From JAKPCT01 sp029553165 (GTDB lineage Bacteria > Bacillota > UBA4882 > UBA8346), in the NCBI GenBank assembly GCA_035359995.1, contig DAORZT010000006.1:1-64000 (forward strand): a DNA stretch of 64,000 nucleotides. The letters run 5' to 3'. The position numbers were made by a program, and so were the translations under genes. Positions 25,472-35,200 of the stretch are shown one piece after another. The notes below the pieces were generated by a model that was not told the origin of the DNA, searched no databases, and saw nothing but the letters and a program-made list of their open reading frames with translations. Position 1 is the first letter of the stretch, and every line of letters begins with the position of its first letter.

Positions 25472-25996
25472 ATGGAAAAGAATTGGTATGTAATTCATAC
25501 CTATTCAGGATATGAAAATAAAGTGAAAGCTAATCTGGAACGCCGGGTTGAATCTATGGCTATGGAAGACAAGATCTTCCGTATTTTAGTGCCAACCGAG
25601 GAAGAGTTTGAAGTTCGAGATGGCAAACGTAAAATTACTAAGAAAAAGGTGTTTCCGGGCTACGTCCTTGTCGAAATGATCTTGACAGATGATTCTTGGT
25701 ATGTTGTTAGGAATACGCCTGGGGTTACCGGCTTTGTTGGTTCTGGATCAAAGCCAATACCCTTGCAAGAGAAAGAGATCAAAATGATCCTGCATCAAAT
25801 GGGATTTGAAGAACCTAAAGTCAAAATGGACTTTGAAGTTGGTGAAACGATTAAGGTAATTCGGGGACCATTTGAAAATTTCTCTGGTATAATTGAGGAT
25901 ATAAGTCCTGAAAAAGGGAAAATAAAAGTTATGGTTTCAATGTTTGGGCGGGAAACGCCTGTTGAATTAGATTATCATCAGGTTGAAAAGATTTAA
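25472..25996 (+). CDS. nusG: transcription elongation/antitermination protein NusG
   Basis: 174 residues. The N-terminal NGN domain begins NWYVIHTYSGYENKVKANL and contains FPGYVLVEM and the GVTGFVG segment. The C-terminal KOW domain has VGETIKVIRGPFENFSGIIE. It binds the RNA polymerase clamp and couples transcription with Rho or the ribosome. It follows secE by 15 bases and precedes the rplK leader. Confidence 0.96.
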   Translation: MEKNWYVIHTYSGYENKVKANLERRVESMAMEDKIFRILVPTEEEFEVRDGKRKITKKKVFPGYVLVEMILTDDSWYVVRNTPGVTGFVGSGSKPIPLQEKEIKMILHQMGFEEPKVKMDFEVGETIKVIRGPFENFSGIIEDISPEKGKIKVMVSMFGRETPVELDYHQVEKI

Positions 25997-26037
25997 TTTT
26001 TATTAAACTATATTTATTAAATGATTTCAAGGTGTAA

Positions 26038-26065
26038 GTGGGAGGGTTAAACCCGTTAATACCAC
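26038..26065 (+). promoter_or_regulatory. putative L1-binding leader hairpin before rplK
   Basis: GTGG (26038-26041) pairs with CCAC (26062-26065). Inside, a GA bulge faces GTTAATA, then GGGTT pairs with AACCC. The same bulges and outer stem recur before rplA (26563-26592) with a different but paired inner stem. Ribosomal protein L1 is known to repress the L11-L1 operon by binding such a site, so I infer an autoregulatory element. Confidence 0.55.
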
Positions 26066-26091
26066 ATATTATGATGAGGAGGTGAAGGGCA

Positions 26092-26517
26092 ATGGCTAAA
26101 AAGGTTACGGGAATGATTAAATTGCAAGTTCCTGCAGGAAAAGCAAATCCGGCACCACCCGTAGGCCCTGCCCTGGGACAACACGGTGTAAATATTATGG
26201 AGTTTTGTAAGTCATTCAATGAACGGACTGCGAATCAAGCCGGAATGATTATACCAGTAGTAATTACTGTGTATGAGGACCGATCATTTACGTTCATTTG
26301 TAAGACTCCGCCAGTTCCAGTTTTATTGAAGAAAGCAATTAATATTGAAAAAGGTTCAGGCGTGCCGCAACGGGACAAGGTTGGTAAGATTAGCCGCGCA
26401 AAAGTTCGTGAGATTGCCGAATTAAAAATGGCTGATCTCAATGCAGCGAGTATTGAAGCTGCTATGAGTATGGTTGCAGGTACTGCTAGAAGTATGGGAA
26501 TCACTGTTGAGGACTGA
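26092..26517 (+). CDS. rplK: 50S ribosomal protein L11
   Basis: 141 residues. The N-terminal domain contains KLQVPAGKANPAPPVGPALGQHGVNIMEFCK and the thiostrepton-loop prolines. The C-terminal rRNA-binding domain contains GTARSMGI. It forms the GTPase-associated stalk base with L10. The start is ATG 26092 behind GAGGTGAAGGG. Confidence 0.97.
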   Translation: MAKKVTGMIKLQVPAGKANPAPPVGPALGQHGVNIMEFCKSFNERTANQAGMIIPVVITVYEDRSFTFICKTPPVPVLLKKAINIEKGSGVPQRDKVGKISRAKVREIAELKMADLNAASIEAAMSMVAGTARSMGITVED

Positions 26518-26562
26518 GTTGATTTCTAATTAAGAAAAAACCATCTTTGTGATTGGTAATTG

Positions 26563-26592
26563 GTGGGAGGATTTTAGATCCGTTAAAACCAC
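26563..26592 (+). promoter_or_regulatory. putative L1-binding leader hairpin before rplA
   Basis: GTGG (26563-26566) pairs with CCAC (26589-26592), with the same GA and GTTAAAA bulges as the rplK leader, while the inner stem is GGAT with ATCC. The change in both arms of the inner stem relative to the rplK copy is a covariation supporting a conserved RNA fold. Confidence 0.55.
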
Positions 26593-26607
26593 AAAGGAGG
26601 AATTGAA

Positions 26608-27306
26608 ATGCCGAAGCATGGTAAGAAATATAATGAAGCAATCAAAATGGTCGAAAAGTCAAAGCTTTATGAACCAGCAGAAGCGATTAATGTTCTAAAA
26701 GAAATGCCTAAAGCGAAGTTTGATGAGACCGTTGAGTTGGCAATTAAACTTGGTGTTGACCCACGGCATGCTGATCAACAGATTCGTGGTGCGGTTGTAC
26801 TACCGCATGGGACTGGAAGAGTTTTGAAAGTTGCCGTCTTTGCAAAAGGTGAAAAAGCAAAAGAAGCCGAAGAAGCTGGTGCTGATAAAGTCGGAGCTGA
26901 TGACCTGATTGCAGAAATTCAAAACGGTACGATTGATTTTGATGTTGCAGTTGCTACCCCTGACATGATGGGTAATGTTGGTAAGTTGGGTAAAATCTTG
27001 GGCCCAAAAGGCTTAATGCCTAACCCGAAGACAGGGACTGTAACAATGGATGTAGCAAAAGCAATTAAAGACATTAAAGCAGGTAAAGTTGAATATCGTG
27101 TTGATAAAACCGGTATTGTCCATGTTCCCATTGGAAAAGCATCGTTTGATGCCAAGAAATTATTGGACAATTTTCATACTTTGATGGAAGTCATTATGAA
27201 AGCTAAACCGGCTACTGCAAAAGGGACTTATATTAAGAGTGTAGTAGTTTCTACCACTATGGGACCTGGGATTAAAATTGCGCCTCATAGTGTAATGAAC
27301 CATTGA
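26608..27306 (+). CDS. rplA: 50S ribosomal protein L1
   Basis: 232 residues. Conserved segments are LPHGTGR, TPDMMGNVGKLGKILGPKGLMPNPK and GTYIKSVVVSTTMGPGI. It binds 23S rRNA helices 76-78 at the L1 stalk and is the likely repressor of its own operon through the two leader hairpins. AAAGGAGG precedes ATG 26608. Confidence 0.97.
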   Translation: MPKHGKKYNEAIKMVEKSKLYEPAEAINVLKEMPKAKFDETVELAIKLGVDPRHADQQIRGAVVLPHGTGRVLKVAVFAKGEKAKEAEEAGADKVGADDLIAEIQNGTIDFDVAVATPDMMGNVGKLGKILGPKGLMPNPKTGTVTMDVAKAIKDIKAGKVEYRVDKTGIVHVPIGKASFDAKKLLDNFHTLMEVIMKAKPATAKGTYIKSVVVSTTMGPGIKIAPHSVMNH

Positions 27307-27340
27307 TAATTTATCAGTCAATAAAAATTAAATAATATTA

Positions 27341-27462
27341 GATTCTGCCATAGACAGTAGGTCTCGTTAATGTATGAGTTAATGGTTTAACCGCCTACCG
27401 AGGCTGGAAGTGATTGATTTATGGTTTATGATCAGACCTCCAGTTTTGCTATGGGGGTCTAT
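27341..27462 (+). ncRNA. ribosomal protein L10 leader
   Basis: The 190-base gap before rplJ holds a conserved leader: TGCCATAGACAGTAGGTCTCG, with CCGCCTACCGAGG as the pairing partner of the AGTAGGT segment, then a closing terminator-like stem (AGACCTCC around 27434 with GGGGGTCT at 27453-27460). This matches the Firmicutes L10 leader bound by the L10(L12)4 complex to autoregulate rplJ-rplL. Confidence 0.8.
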
Positions 27463-27496
27463 TTATTTTAAATTATTACTTAAGGAGGTGTGAAGC

Positions 27497-28018
27497 TTGG
27501 CCCGTCCTGAAAAAGAGGCGTTAGTAAAAGAGATTCAAGAAAAATTCGAAAAATCTAAGTCTGTGATTTTAGTAGATTATCGGGGCTTAAATGTTGCAGA
27601 AGTTACCGAATTAAGAAAAAAAATGCGTGAAGCTGGGACTGAATATAAAGTATTAAAAAATACGATGACCAGTCGGGCTGCTAAAGCGGCCAACATTGAA
27701 GGATTGGACGATTTACTTGTAGGTCCAATAGCTCTGGCGTTTAGCTACGATGATCATACGAGTGCAGCTAAGGTTTTATCTGCATTTGCAAAAGACAACA
27801 AGAAAATGCAATTAATCGGTGGAGTTCTTGATGGAAAAATTATTGATGCAGCCGGAGTAAAAGCTTTATCAGAATTGCCATCGAGAGAAGTCTTGCTTGG
27901 AAAAATTGCAGGTATGTTGCAAGCACCAATGCGTGGTATGGCTACTGTTCTTTCAGGTCCGCTTCGTAATTTTGTTTATGCAATTGAAGCGGTTCGTAAA
28001 CAACAAGCAGTCGAATGA
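27497..28018 (+). CDS. rplJ: 50S ribosomal protein L10
   Basis: 173 residues. It starts at TTG 27497 behind AAGGAGGTGTG, reading ARPEKEALVKEIQEKF. It has the typical YRGLNVAEVTELRKKMREAG and the C-terminal helix that docks L7/L12 dimers. Translation is expected to be repressed by its own leader. Confidence 0.97.
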   Translation: MARPEKEALVKEIQEKFEKSKSVILVDYRGLNVAEVTELRKKMREAGTEYKVLKNTMTSRAAKAANIEGLDDLLVGPIALAFSYDDHTSAAKVLSAFAKDNKKMQLIGGVLDGKIIDAAGVKALSELPSREVLLGKIAGMLQAPMRGMATVLSGPLRNFVYAIEAVRKQQAVE

Positions 28019-28061
28019 TGAAAAAATTCTAAATTGTATAATATTAAGGAGGTTTTTTTAA

Positions 28062-28442
28062 ATGTCTAAAATTAATGAAGTATTAGAAATCGTTAAAGGG
28101 ATGACTGTATTAGAATTAAATGAATTGGTAAAAGCATTCGAAGAGGAATTTGGCGTATCGGCTGCTGCTCCAGTAGCTGTTGCTGCTGGCCCAGTTGCTG
28201 CTGCTCCTGCTGCTGATGCTGCTGCTGAAAAAACCGAATTTGATGTAATCCTTGCTAACGCAGGTGCTCAAAAAATCCAAGTTATTAAAGTTGTACGCGA
28301 AGCAACCGGCTTAGGATTAAAAGAAGCAAAAGACATTGTTGATGGAGCACCAAAACCAGTTAAAGAAGGAATTTCAAAAGCTGATGCTGAAGCACTAAAA
28401 GCTAAATTAGAAGAGGCTGGAGCAACAGTAGAAATTAAGTAA
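28062..28442 (+). CDS. rplL: 50S ribosomal protein L7/L12
   Basis: 126 residues. An N-terminal dimerisation helix (LELNELVKAFEEEFGV), an alanine/proline hinge (about 35-58) and the factor-binding C-terminal domain (KIQVIKVVREATGLGLKEAKDIVDGAPK). It recruits translational GTPases. AAGGAGG precedes ATG 28062. Confidence 0.98.
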   Translation: MSKINEVLEIVKGMTVLELNELVKAFEEEFGVSAAAPVAVAAGPVAAAPAADAAAEKTEFDVILANAGAQKIQVIKVVREATGLGLKEAKDIVDGAPKPVKEGISKADAEALKAKLEEAGATVEIK

Positions 28443-28455
28443 TTGATGAATGAAT

Positions 28456-28502
28456 GTTTTAAGAGAGGTTATAATAAAATAATGACCTCTCTTAAAAAAT
28501 TT
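28456..28502 (+). terminator. rplL-rpoB hairpin, probable terminator or attenuator
   Basis: A 13-base stem, TTTTAAGAGAGGT with ACCTCTCTTAAAA, around a 15-base AT-rich loop, followed by TTTC. It overlaps the start of the next promoter, so it may partly terminate rplJL transcripts before rpoBC. Confidence 0.65.
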
Positions 28503-28503
28503 C

Positions 28504-28532
28504 TTGACATAATAGCTTCAATATGCTATTAT
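28504..28532 (+). promoter_or_regulatory. putative promoter of rpoB-rpoC
   Basis: TTGACA at 28504-28509 and TATTAT at 28527-28532 with a 17-base spacer. About 215 bases of leader follow, containing a small hairpin (AATCCT with AGGATT near 28686-28707) but no RNA family I recognise. A TATAAT at 28535 is 25 bases from the -35 and is not used for this call. Confidence 0.6.
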
Positions 28533-28749
28533 CATATAATGCGACTGGAAGGCATTGAATGCTAGGTTGATTAATCAAAGAAATGTGGGCTGAGTATTTC
28601 TGAATAGTTTAAATTTAAAAAGATATCCGCATTTAAATGAGCGAGGATAAAGTGAATTTCCTTGCTTTTATCTGTTTGAAAGTACAATCCTGATTTTTTA
28701 AGGATTGATACATATATAGTTGTTAAAAAATTCTGAAGAGGTGAGTGGT

Positions 28750-31700
28750 TTGCAGAGTGTCTTAAAAGAAAGACGCGAACGTTTAAGTTTCGGCAAGATT
28801 AAAGAGATATTAGACATGCCGAATCTTATTGAAATTCAACAAAAGTCATACCAGTGGTTTTTGGACGAAGGACTACGGGAGATGTTTCGTGATATCTCAC
28901 CGATTCAGGATTTCACCGGTAATTTAGTACTTGAATTTGTCGATTATTCTCTGGGAGAGCCCAAATATCCGGTTGATGAGTGTAAAGAAAGAGATGTTAC
29001 ATTTGCTGCGCCTCTTAAAGTGCGTACGCGTCTAATTAACAAGGAAACTGGCGAAGTCAAAGAACAAGAAGTATTTATGGGTGATTTCCCATTAATGACT
29101 GAAAAAGGAACATTTGTTATTAATGGTGCTGAGCGGGTTATCGTCAGCCAATTGGTTCGTTCGCCCGGTGTGTATTTTGGAAGAACCCAGGATACCAGTG
29201 GAAAGATGATTTATTCGGCTAGTATAATTCCAAACCGGGGAGCTTGGCTGGAATTTGAGTTCGATGCAAATGATGTTTTATATGTAAGGATCGATCGAAC
29301 CCGAAAAATACCGGTAACCATTCTCTTAAAAGCATTGGGGCTTGGCAATAACTATGAACTACTAGAACTATTTGAAGGAAAAGAGAGTATCAAAAACACT
29401 TTAGAGCGAGATAATACTCAAAGTGAAGAAGAAGCACTGATTGAGATTTATAAAAAATTACGACCAGGCGAACCACCAACGGTGGATAGTGCCCGTTCGT
29501 TATTTGAAACATTATTCTTTGATCCGAAACGTTACGACTTAGCATCAGTAGGTCGTTATAAAATAAATAAGAAGTTAAGTCCGGTACCGATTGCTACAAA
29601 AGATATCAAATTGAATGTTGATGCTGCCGGTAATGAACTATCAGGACAAGATATCTTAAAGACCTTAACCAAAGATGATGTGGCTGAGGTTGTCAAATAT
29701 TTACTCAATTTATTAGAGGGAATCGGCGAAGTTGATGATATTGACCATCTGGGCAACCGAAGATTGAAATCTGTCGGTGAATTACTGCAAAATCAATTTC
29801 GAATCGGATTATCACGGATGGAGCGTGTTGTCCGTGAAAGAATGACGATTCAAGATGTTGAAGTAATTACACCGCAAGCTTTAATTAATATTCGACCGGT
29901 AGTAGCGTCAATTAAAGAATTTTTTGGATCCAGTCAGTTATCGCAATTTATGGATCAGACCAATCCATTAGCGGAGCTAACTCATAAAAGACGTCTTTCG
30001 GCATTAGGGCCGGGAGGATTGTCCAGAGAGCGCGCGGGATTTGAGGTTCGTGACGTTCACCATTCTCATTATGGCAGAACGTGTCCGATTGAGACTCCTG
30101 AAGGTCCGAATATTGGATTGATTGGTTCCTTAACAACCTATGCCAGAATTAACGAGTATGGTTTTATTGAAACACCATATCGTAAAGTTATTGACGGTAA
30201 AGTTACTGATGAAATTGTGTATTTAACTGCTGATGAAGAAGATAAGTATATTGTAGCCCAAGCTAACGAACAATTTGATCCGGAAACCAGACAATTTATT
30301 AATACACGTGTATCAGTTAGACATAAAGAAGATATTCGGGAAGTTCCAAGCAACCAAGTTCAACTGATGGACGTTTCTCCAAAACAGTTAGTAAGTATTG
30401 CGACTGCTTTGATTCCGTTTTTAGAGCATGATGATGCTAACCGGGCGCTAATGGGTTCCAACATGCAACGGCAAGCTGTTCCGTTACTAAGAACTGAAGC
30501 TCCGGTTGTTGGTACGGGAATGGAATATAAGGCTGCAGTAGATTCTGGAGTTGTGGTTGTTGCTAAAAACAAGGGTGTAGTTCAGAAAGTTACGGCTAAT
30601 GAAATACGGATTAAAACAGATAAGGGATTAGATGTTTATAAATTACTGAAATTCAAGCGTTCTAACCAAGGAACATGTTTTAATCAAAAACCAATTGTTA
30701 TGGAAGGTCAGATGGTGGAAGCTGGTGAAGTAATTGCTGACGGACCATCAACTGACAATGGTGAGCTCTCTTTAGGGAAAAATATTCTGGTTGCCTTTAT
30801 GCCTTGGGAAGGTTATAACTATGAAGATGCGATTTTAATCAGTGAAAAACTTGTCTATGATGATGTTTTTACCTCAATTCATATTGAAGAATATGAAGCA
30901 GAGGCACGTGATACAAAATTAGGGGCAGAAGAAATTACCAGGGATATTCCTAATGTTGGTGAAGGTGCTCTGGACGACCTTGACGAGAACGGAATTATCA
31001 GAATCGGAGCTGAAGTAAGACCGGGAGATATTTTGGTAGGTAAAGTTACTCCAAAAGGCGAAACCGAATTAACCGCTGAGGAGCGTTTATTACGGGCGAT
31101 TTTTGGTGAAAAAGCCCGGGAAGTAAGAGATACATCCTTGCGGGTGCCTCATGGTGAGTCCGGAAGAATTGTTGATGTCAAGGTCTTCTCACGTGAAAAT
31201 GGTGATGAGCTTGCACCGGGAGTAAATCGGTTAGTAAGAGTATATATTGCACAAAAACGTAAGATTTCAGAAGGAGATAAAATGGCAGGACGCCATGGTA
31301 ATAAAGGTGTAATTGCTAAAATATTACCAGTTGAAGATATGCCATTTTTACCAGACGGTACTCCGGTTGAGATTGTTTTAAATCCTTTAGGCGTTCCTTC
31401 CCGGATGAACATTGGGCAGGTATTGGAGACTCATTTAGGATGGGCGGCAAGAACATTAGGTCTTAATGTTGCTACTCCTGTTTTTAATGGAGCGACTGAA
31501 GAAGAACTAATTGATATGTTCAAAAAAGCCGGTCTTCCCGAAAACGGAAAAACAATTCTGTATGACGGACGTTCGGGAGAACCGTTTGATAAACCGGTAA
31601 CAGTGGGATATGTTTATATGTTGAAACTGGCCCACCTTGTTGATGATAAGATTCATGCCCGTTCTACCGGCCCTTATTCGTTGGTCACCCAACAACCACT

Positions 31701-32148
31701 GGGAGGAAAAGCCCAGTTTGGTGGCCAACGGTTTGGAGAGATGGAAGTTTGGGCTTTAGAAGCTTATGGAGCGGCCTACACTCTCCAAGAATTGTTAACC
31801 GTTAAATCGGACGACGTAATTGGTCGTGTCAAAACTTATGAGGCAATTGTCAAAGGTGAAAATGTTCCAGAACCAGGGGTTCCGGAATCATTTAAAGTAT
31901 TGATCAAAGAACTTCAGAGTCTCGGATTGGATGTCAAAGTCTTAACTGAGGAATCCGAAGAGGTACAGATCAAAGAAGATGAAGACGATGTCAAGGAGAT
32001 GGCCAGAGAACTGGGATTAGACATCGACGCCTCTCCAGATGGGTATTCTCCGGATGAGTCCGAAGATGATAGTTATGAGATTGAAGAAGAGGAAGAAGAA
32101 TTCGACGACAGTTTTGATGAAGAATTTGAAGAAGAGAATGTTAATTAA
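28750..32148 (+). CDS. rpoB: DNA-directed RNA polymerase subunit beta
   Basis: 1132 residues from the chosen start. Conserved segments include PNLIEIQQKSYQWFLDEGL, the rifampicin-region core SQLSQFMDQTNPLAELTHKRRLSALGPGGL, the GRHGNKGV loop and the C-terminal GGKAQFGGQRFGEMEVWALEAYGAA clamp-anchor. The frame is open from TTG 28720, but GAGGTGAG at 28737-28744 is spaced for TTG 28750, which fits the family N-terminus. After the usual end there is a strongly acidic tail of about 45 residues (long runs of D and E). It forms an operon with rpoC. Confidence 0.97.
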   Translation: MQSVLKERRERLSFGKIKEILDMPNLIEIQQKSYQWFLDEGLREMFRDISPIQDFTGNLVLEFVDYSLGEPKYPVDECKERDVTFAAPLKVRTRLINKETGEVKEQEVFMGDFPLMTEKGTFVINGAERVIVSQLVRSPGVYFGRTQDTSGKMIYSASIIPNRGAWLEFEFDANDVLYVRIDRTRKIPVTILLKALGLGNNYELLELFEGKESIKNTLERDNTQSEEEALIEIYKKLRPGEPPTVDSARSLFETLFFDPKRYDLASVGRYKINKKLSPVPIATKDIKLNVDAAGNELSGQDILKTLTKDDVAEVVKYLLNLLEGIGEVDDIDHLGNRRLKSVGELLQNQFRIGLSRMERVVRERMTIQDVEVITPQALINIRPVVASIKEFFGSSQLSQFMDQTNPLAELTHKRRLSALGPGGLSRERAGFEVRDVHHSHYGRTCPIETPEGPNIGLIGSLTTYARINEYGFIETPYRKVIDGKVTDEIVYLTADEEDKYIVAQANEQFDPETRQFINTRVSVRHKEDIREVPSNQVQLMDVSPKQLVSIATALIPFLEHDDANRALMGSNMQRQAVPLLRTEAPVVGTGMEYKAAVDSGVVVVAKNKGVVQKVTANEIRIKTDKGLDVYKLLKFKRSNQGTCFNQKPIVMEGQMVEAGEVIADGPSTDNGELSLGKNILVAFMPWEGYNYEDAILISEKLVYDDVFTSIHIEEYEAEARDTKLGAEEITRDIPNVGEGALDDLDENGIIRIGAEVRPGDILVGKVTPKGETELTAEERLLRAIFGEKAREVRDTSLRVPHGESGRIVDVKVFSRENGDELAPGVNRLVRVYIAQKRKISEGDKMAGRHGNKGVIAKILPVEDMPFLPDGTPVEIVLNPLGVPSRMNIGQVLETHLGWAARTLGLNVATPVFNGATEEELIDMFKKAGLPENGKTILYDGRSGEPFDKPVTVGYVYMLKLAHLVDDKIHARSTGPYSLVTQQPLGGKAQFGGQRFGEMEVWALEAYGAAYTLQELLTVKSDDVIGRVKTYEAIVKGENVPEPGVPESFKVLIKELQSLGLDVKVLTEESEEVQIKEDEDDVKEMARELGLDIDASPDGYSPDESEDDSYEIEEEEEEFDDSFDEEFEEENVN

Positions 32149-32231
32149 AAGGCAATGTGTTTAAAAGAAATCTATTAAATTAGTACATTTCTATGGCAAT
32201 AGGAACACCTAATTATTAAGGAGGAATTCCC

Positions 32232-35200
32232 TTGCTGGATGCCAATAACTTTGATGCTCTTAAAATTGGATTAGCTTCACCGGAGCAGATCCGGGCTTGG
32301 TCAAGTGGTGAAGTGAAAAAACCGGAAACGATTAATTACCGTACTTTAAAACCAGAACGTGAAGGGTTGTTCTGTGAAAAAATCTTTGGTCCGCAACGAG
32401 ACTGGGAATGTCATTGTGGAAAATATAAGCGGGTAAGATATAAGGGTATTATCTGTGACCGTTGTGGAGTTGAAGTTACCCGTTCAAAAGTCAGACGTGA
32501 ACGATTAGGCCATATTGAACTTGCAGCCCCGGTATCACATATTTGGTACTTTAAGGGTATCCCAAGTCGGATGGGACTTTTGTTAGATATATCGCCACGT
32601 CATTTGGAAAAAGTTTTATATTTTGCTTCCTATATTGTGGTTGATCCAGGCAATACTCCACTAATTAAGAAGCAGTTACTTTCGGAGAATGAATACCGCG
32701 AAGCACGTGAAAAGTATGGCCAAAATTTTAGAGCTTTAATGGGTGCTGAGGCTATTAAAGAATTATTGATTGAGATTGACCTTGAAAAATTAGCCAGTGA
32801 ACTTAAGAAAGAAGTAAGAGAAGTCAGTGGCCAACGCCGAATCAGAGCGATTCGCAGGCTGGAGGTAGTAGAATCATTTAGAAAGTCCAGCAGTCGTCCT
32901 GAATGGATGATTATGGATGTTATTCCTGTTATTCCTCCAGAGTTGCGCCCGATGGTTCAGCTAGATGGCGGTCGGTTCGCAACATCGGACTTGAATGACT
33001 TATACCGTCGGGTAATTAACCGTAATAACCGTTTAAAACGATTACTCGAATTAGGTGCTCCGGATATTATCGTCCGCAACGAAAAAAGGATGCTGCAGGA
33101 AGCTGTTGACGCCTTGATTGATAACGGACGTCGCGGCAGACCGGTAACCGGTCCTGGAAATCGTCCGCTTAAATCTTTAAGTGATATGTTAAAAGGAAAA
33201 CAGGGAAGATTCCGTCAAAATTTATTGGGTAAACGGGTTGACTATTCCGGCCGTTCAGTTATTGTTGTCGGTCCGGAACTGAAATTACATCAATGTGGTT
33301 TGCCTAAAGAGATGGCTTTGGAATTATTTAAGCCGTTTGTAATGAAACGATTAGTTGATAAAGGATTTGTCCATAACATCAAGAGTGCAAAACGGATGGT
33401 GGAGCGAGTCCGTACGGAGGTATGGGACGTTCTGGAAGAGGTTATTCACGAACATCCGGTTCTGTTAAACCGTGCTCCAACCTTGCACCGATTAGGAATT
33501 CAAGCATTCGAACCGGTATTGGTCGAAGGAAGAGCAATTCAAATTCATCCTTTAGTTTGTACTGCTTATAATGCTGACTTTGACGGTGACCAAATGGCGG
33601 TTCATGTACCGTTGTCAACCGAGGCACAAGCAGAAGCCAGAATTTTAATGTTATCAGCGCATAATATCTTGTCTCCGGCGAATGGACGACCAATTGCTAC
33701 GCCAACTCAAGATATGGTATTGGGATGTTACTATTTAACAATAATGCGGGAAAACGCTATTGGTGAGGGGAAAGTATTCGCAAGTGCTGAGGAAGTTTAT
33801 GCCGCTTATGAGGCAAAAGCTGTTGAACTGCATGCTAAGATCAAATATAAATTGAATGGCCAATATATTGAAACCACTCCTGGTAGAGTGATCTTTAATG
33901 ACCGGGTACAACTAGATTTGGATCCCGATCCGGTGGCTAATTTTCAGTTAACCAATTGTGTTATTGATCGTGGGAAACTAGGACAGATCGTTGGAAAATG
34001 TGCTAGGACCCATAGTGTGGCCAAAACTGCAGTAATTCTCGACCAGATCAAACGTCTTGGTTTCCGATTTGCAACTCAATCAGGGACCACAATTGGGATG
34101 GAAGACATTACTGTTCCAAAAGAAAAAGCTACCATTTTGGCTGATGCCGAAAAGCAAGTAGAACAAGTTGAAGAACAATTCCGACATGGTCTGATCACCA
34201 GTGAAGAGCGTTACCAGATGTTTATTGACATTTGGACAAAGGCAAAAGAGCAAGTTACCACAGCAATGAACAAGACGATGGATAAAGTTACTAATCCGGT
34301 TTACATGATGTCGATCTCCGGTGCCCGTGGTAACCCATCGCAATTAGCACAGCTAGCCGGAATGCGTGGACTGATGACAGACCCATCAGGTCGAATTATT
34401 GACTTACCAATTAGAGCAAATTTCCGTGAAGGTTTAACAGTTTTGGAATTCTTTATTTCAACTCACGGTGCTCGTAAGGGTTTGGCTGATACAGCGTTAC
34501 GTACAGCTGACTCCGGATATTTAACCCGAAGATTAGTTGACGTTGCTCAAGATGTAATTGTCCGTGAGGTCGATTGTGGTACTACGGATGGAATCGTAGT
34601 AAGTTCGATTGTCGAAGGAAACGAAGAGATCGAGAAATTACGTGAACGTATCATTGGTCGGCTTGCAGCTGAAGATATTTATGATCCTAATACCAATGAA
34701 TTAATTGTGGCTGCTAATGAGGAGATTAATGAAGAGATTGCTGACCAGATTGATAAAGCCGGAATCAAACAATTGAAGATTAGATCGGTATTGACATGTC
34801 GCAGCCGTTATGGTGTATGTATTAAATGTTACGGTCGAAATCTGGCTACAGGTAAATTGGTTGATGTTGGTGAAGCAGTTGGAATTATCGCTGCTCAATC
34901 AATTGGAGAACCTGGAACACAGTTAACAATGAGAACATTCCACACTGGCGGTGTTGCTGGAGATGACATTACTCAAGGTTTACCGCGTGTTGAGGAGCTA
35001 TTTGAAGCCCGAAAACCAAAAGGTCAAGCAATTATCAGTGAAAACTCGGGTATTTGTAAGATTAACGAGGTAAAGGGAGTAAGAAAAATCACCGTTATTT
35101 CTGATGATGGTGAAGAAAAAACCTATCAAGTTCCATTTGGCTCAAGAATTAAAGTGAAAGAAGGAACCAGGGTTGACGCTGGTGATCTGTTAACTGAAGG

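Noticed and set aside
28504..28540. Promoter pairing of TTGACA with TATAAT at 28535
   Set aside because: Spacer is 25 bases; TATTAT at 28527 with a 17-base spacer is a better -10.
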